Positions 63,327-64,000 of a DNA stretch of 64,000 nt are shown in pieces. The stretch lies in NCBI RefSeq assembly GCF_003019255.1, contig NZ_CP027846.1:310001-374000 (forward strand), given 5' to 3'. Under the pieces are notes generated by a model. That model was not told the origin of the DNA. It saw only the letters and a list, made by a program, of their open reading frames with translations, and made no database searches. The stretch's first letter is position 1. Each line of letters begins with the position of its first letter. The DNA is from Staphylococcus kloosii (GTDB taxonomy: Bacteria; Bacillota; Bacilli; Staphylococcales; Staphylococcaceae). The position numbers and the translations under genes are program-made.

Positions 63327-63953
63327 ATGAACACAACTTGGCAAATTTCAAAACAAGATCAACGTGTGCAACAATTAATGCGTAAAGACGCTATACTCGT
63401 ATCCTTAATCGAAGACATTGGAGACATAGAAAGAAATTTACGTCCTGATCCATTAAAGTCAATTGTTAGATCGATAGTAGGGCAACAAATATCCGTTAAA
63501 GCCGCAGTAGCTATTTTTGACAGGTTAACTCAAAAGATAAATGATGACTGGTCAGTCGATACGGTTAGTAAATTAACGGAAGAAGATATGGTTGAGATAG
63601 GCTTGTCTAAACCTAAACAAAAATACCTCAGTAATCTTATTGAACATATTAACGAGAATGAACTCGAATTTAGTCAATTTGATAAATTAAGTAATGAAGC
63701 AATTATCAAACAATTAACTGCCGTTAAAGGTATTGGAAAATGGACGGCTGAAGTATTTCTAATTTTTACGATGCAAAGAGAAGACGTCGTACCCATTGAC
63801 GATGTTGGATTACAGCGTGCAGCAAAGCATTTATACAAAGTGCCAGATGACAAGGGCAAAGAATTATTAAAAAAATGCCAAATTACTTGGGGTGACCAAG
63901 CAACAATTGGTTGTCTATATTTATGGGCATATATTCATAAATATAATATTTAA
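63327..63953 (+). CDS. DNA-3-methyladenine glycosylase II (AlkA-like, HhH-GPD)
   Basis: 208 residues. HhH-GPD fold: SIVRSIVGQQISVKAAVAIF, helix-hairpin-helix LTAVKGIGKWTAEVFLIFTM and the catalytic Asp in VVPIDDVGLQRAAKH. It removes alkylated bases such as 3-methyladenine in base-excision repair. No iron-sulfur cysteine cluster, which separates it from Nth/MutY. Shorter than E. coli AlkA because the amino-terminal TBP-like domain is absent. ATG at 63327 behind GAGGTGGTG. Confidence 0.92.
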   Translation: MNTTWQISKQDQRVQQLMRKDAILVSLIEDIGDIERNLRPDPLKSIVRSIVGQQISVKAAVAIFDRLTQKINDDWSVDTVSKLTEEDMVEIGLSKPKQKYLSNLIEHINENELEFSQFDKLSNEAIIKQLTAVKGIGKWTAEVFLIFTMQREDVVPIDDVGLQRAAKHLYKVPDDKGKELLKKCQITWGDQATIGCLYLWAYIHKYNI

Positions 63954-64000
63954 AGAGTACAAATAGATAATTTCAAAATCTGGATTTCATTATTACTCCC

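Overview
The window is chromosomal DNA of a Staphylococcus, most likely a coagulase-negative species (my guess is the S. saprophyticus/cohnii neighbourhood). The base composition is AT-rich. The left edge carries the end of the walRK (yyc) operon (yycH, yycI, walJ) followed by rlmH (orfX), the target of staphylococcal cassette chromosome (SCC) elements. Downstream there are TTG/GTG starts with strong AGGAGG sites, a YSIRK/LPXTG adhesin, and an operon matching the gisABCD-ggt glutathione-import genes.

Region by region. 1-5110: yycH end, yycI, then a polyol/pentulose module (xylulokinase gene broken by an in-frame TGA, plus a sorbitol/xylitol-type dehydrogenase) wedged between yycI and walJ. 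5111-6099: a dense cluster of consensus DnaA boxes just upstream of rlmH. About 6100-31530: an SCC-like accessory island with an att-type sequence at the end of rlmH and a similar direct copy near 31520, but no ccr recombinase. Its cargo is copper export (copB-copL with a CsoR-type operator), persulfide/sulfite handling (cstR-tauE divergent from cstA-cstB), chromate (padR and a frameshifted chrA), arsenic (two arsRBC sets facing away from each other, plus a CoA-disulfide reductase-rhodanese fusion and a truncated arsA), cadmium (cadC-cadD), a toxin remnant with a probable immunity gene, a wrecked IS30, a large MSCRAMM adhesin with a Asp-Ala stalk, an unrecognised alpha-helical partner protein, a mini-IS200 and an acyltransferase.

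31530-64000: mostly ordinary chromosomal or strain-variable genes: VanY-like lipoprotein, EcsC-like protein, a GNAT pseudogene, an overlapping HAD phosphatase/VanW pair, a TIM-barrel protein, a DASS anion transporter, alcohol dehydrogenase, Dus tRNA-dihydrouridine synthase, an Rrf2-type repressor with an NAD(P)-binding partner, brnQ, a teichoic-acid type polymerase, an SDR, MFS exporters, mmuP-mmuM, the gis-ggt glutathione system and an AlkA-like glycosylase.

How the genes work together: the island is a stress cassette for soft metals and reactive sulfur. Copper, arsenite, cadmium and chromate are exported, and per/polysulfides are processed by CstA/CstB and the CoA-disulfide reductase. The right side supplies sulfur amino acids and glutathione (mmuPM, gis-ggt). 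The most unusual structures are the 1564-bp inverted ars repeat (apparently sequence-homogenised), the DnaA-box cluster, the Asp-Ala adhesin with its unknown neighbour, the 55-bp tandem duplication of the brnQ translation start, and a dispersed intergenic repeat found three times next to terminators. No tRNA, rRNA or CRISPR array was seen.
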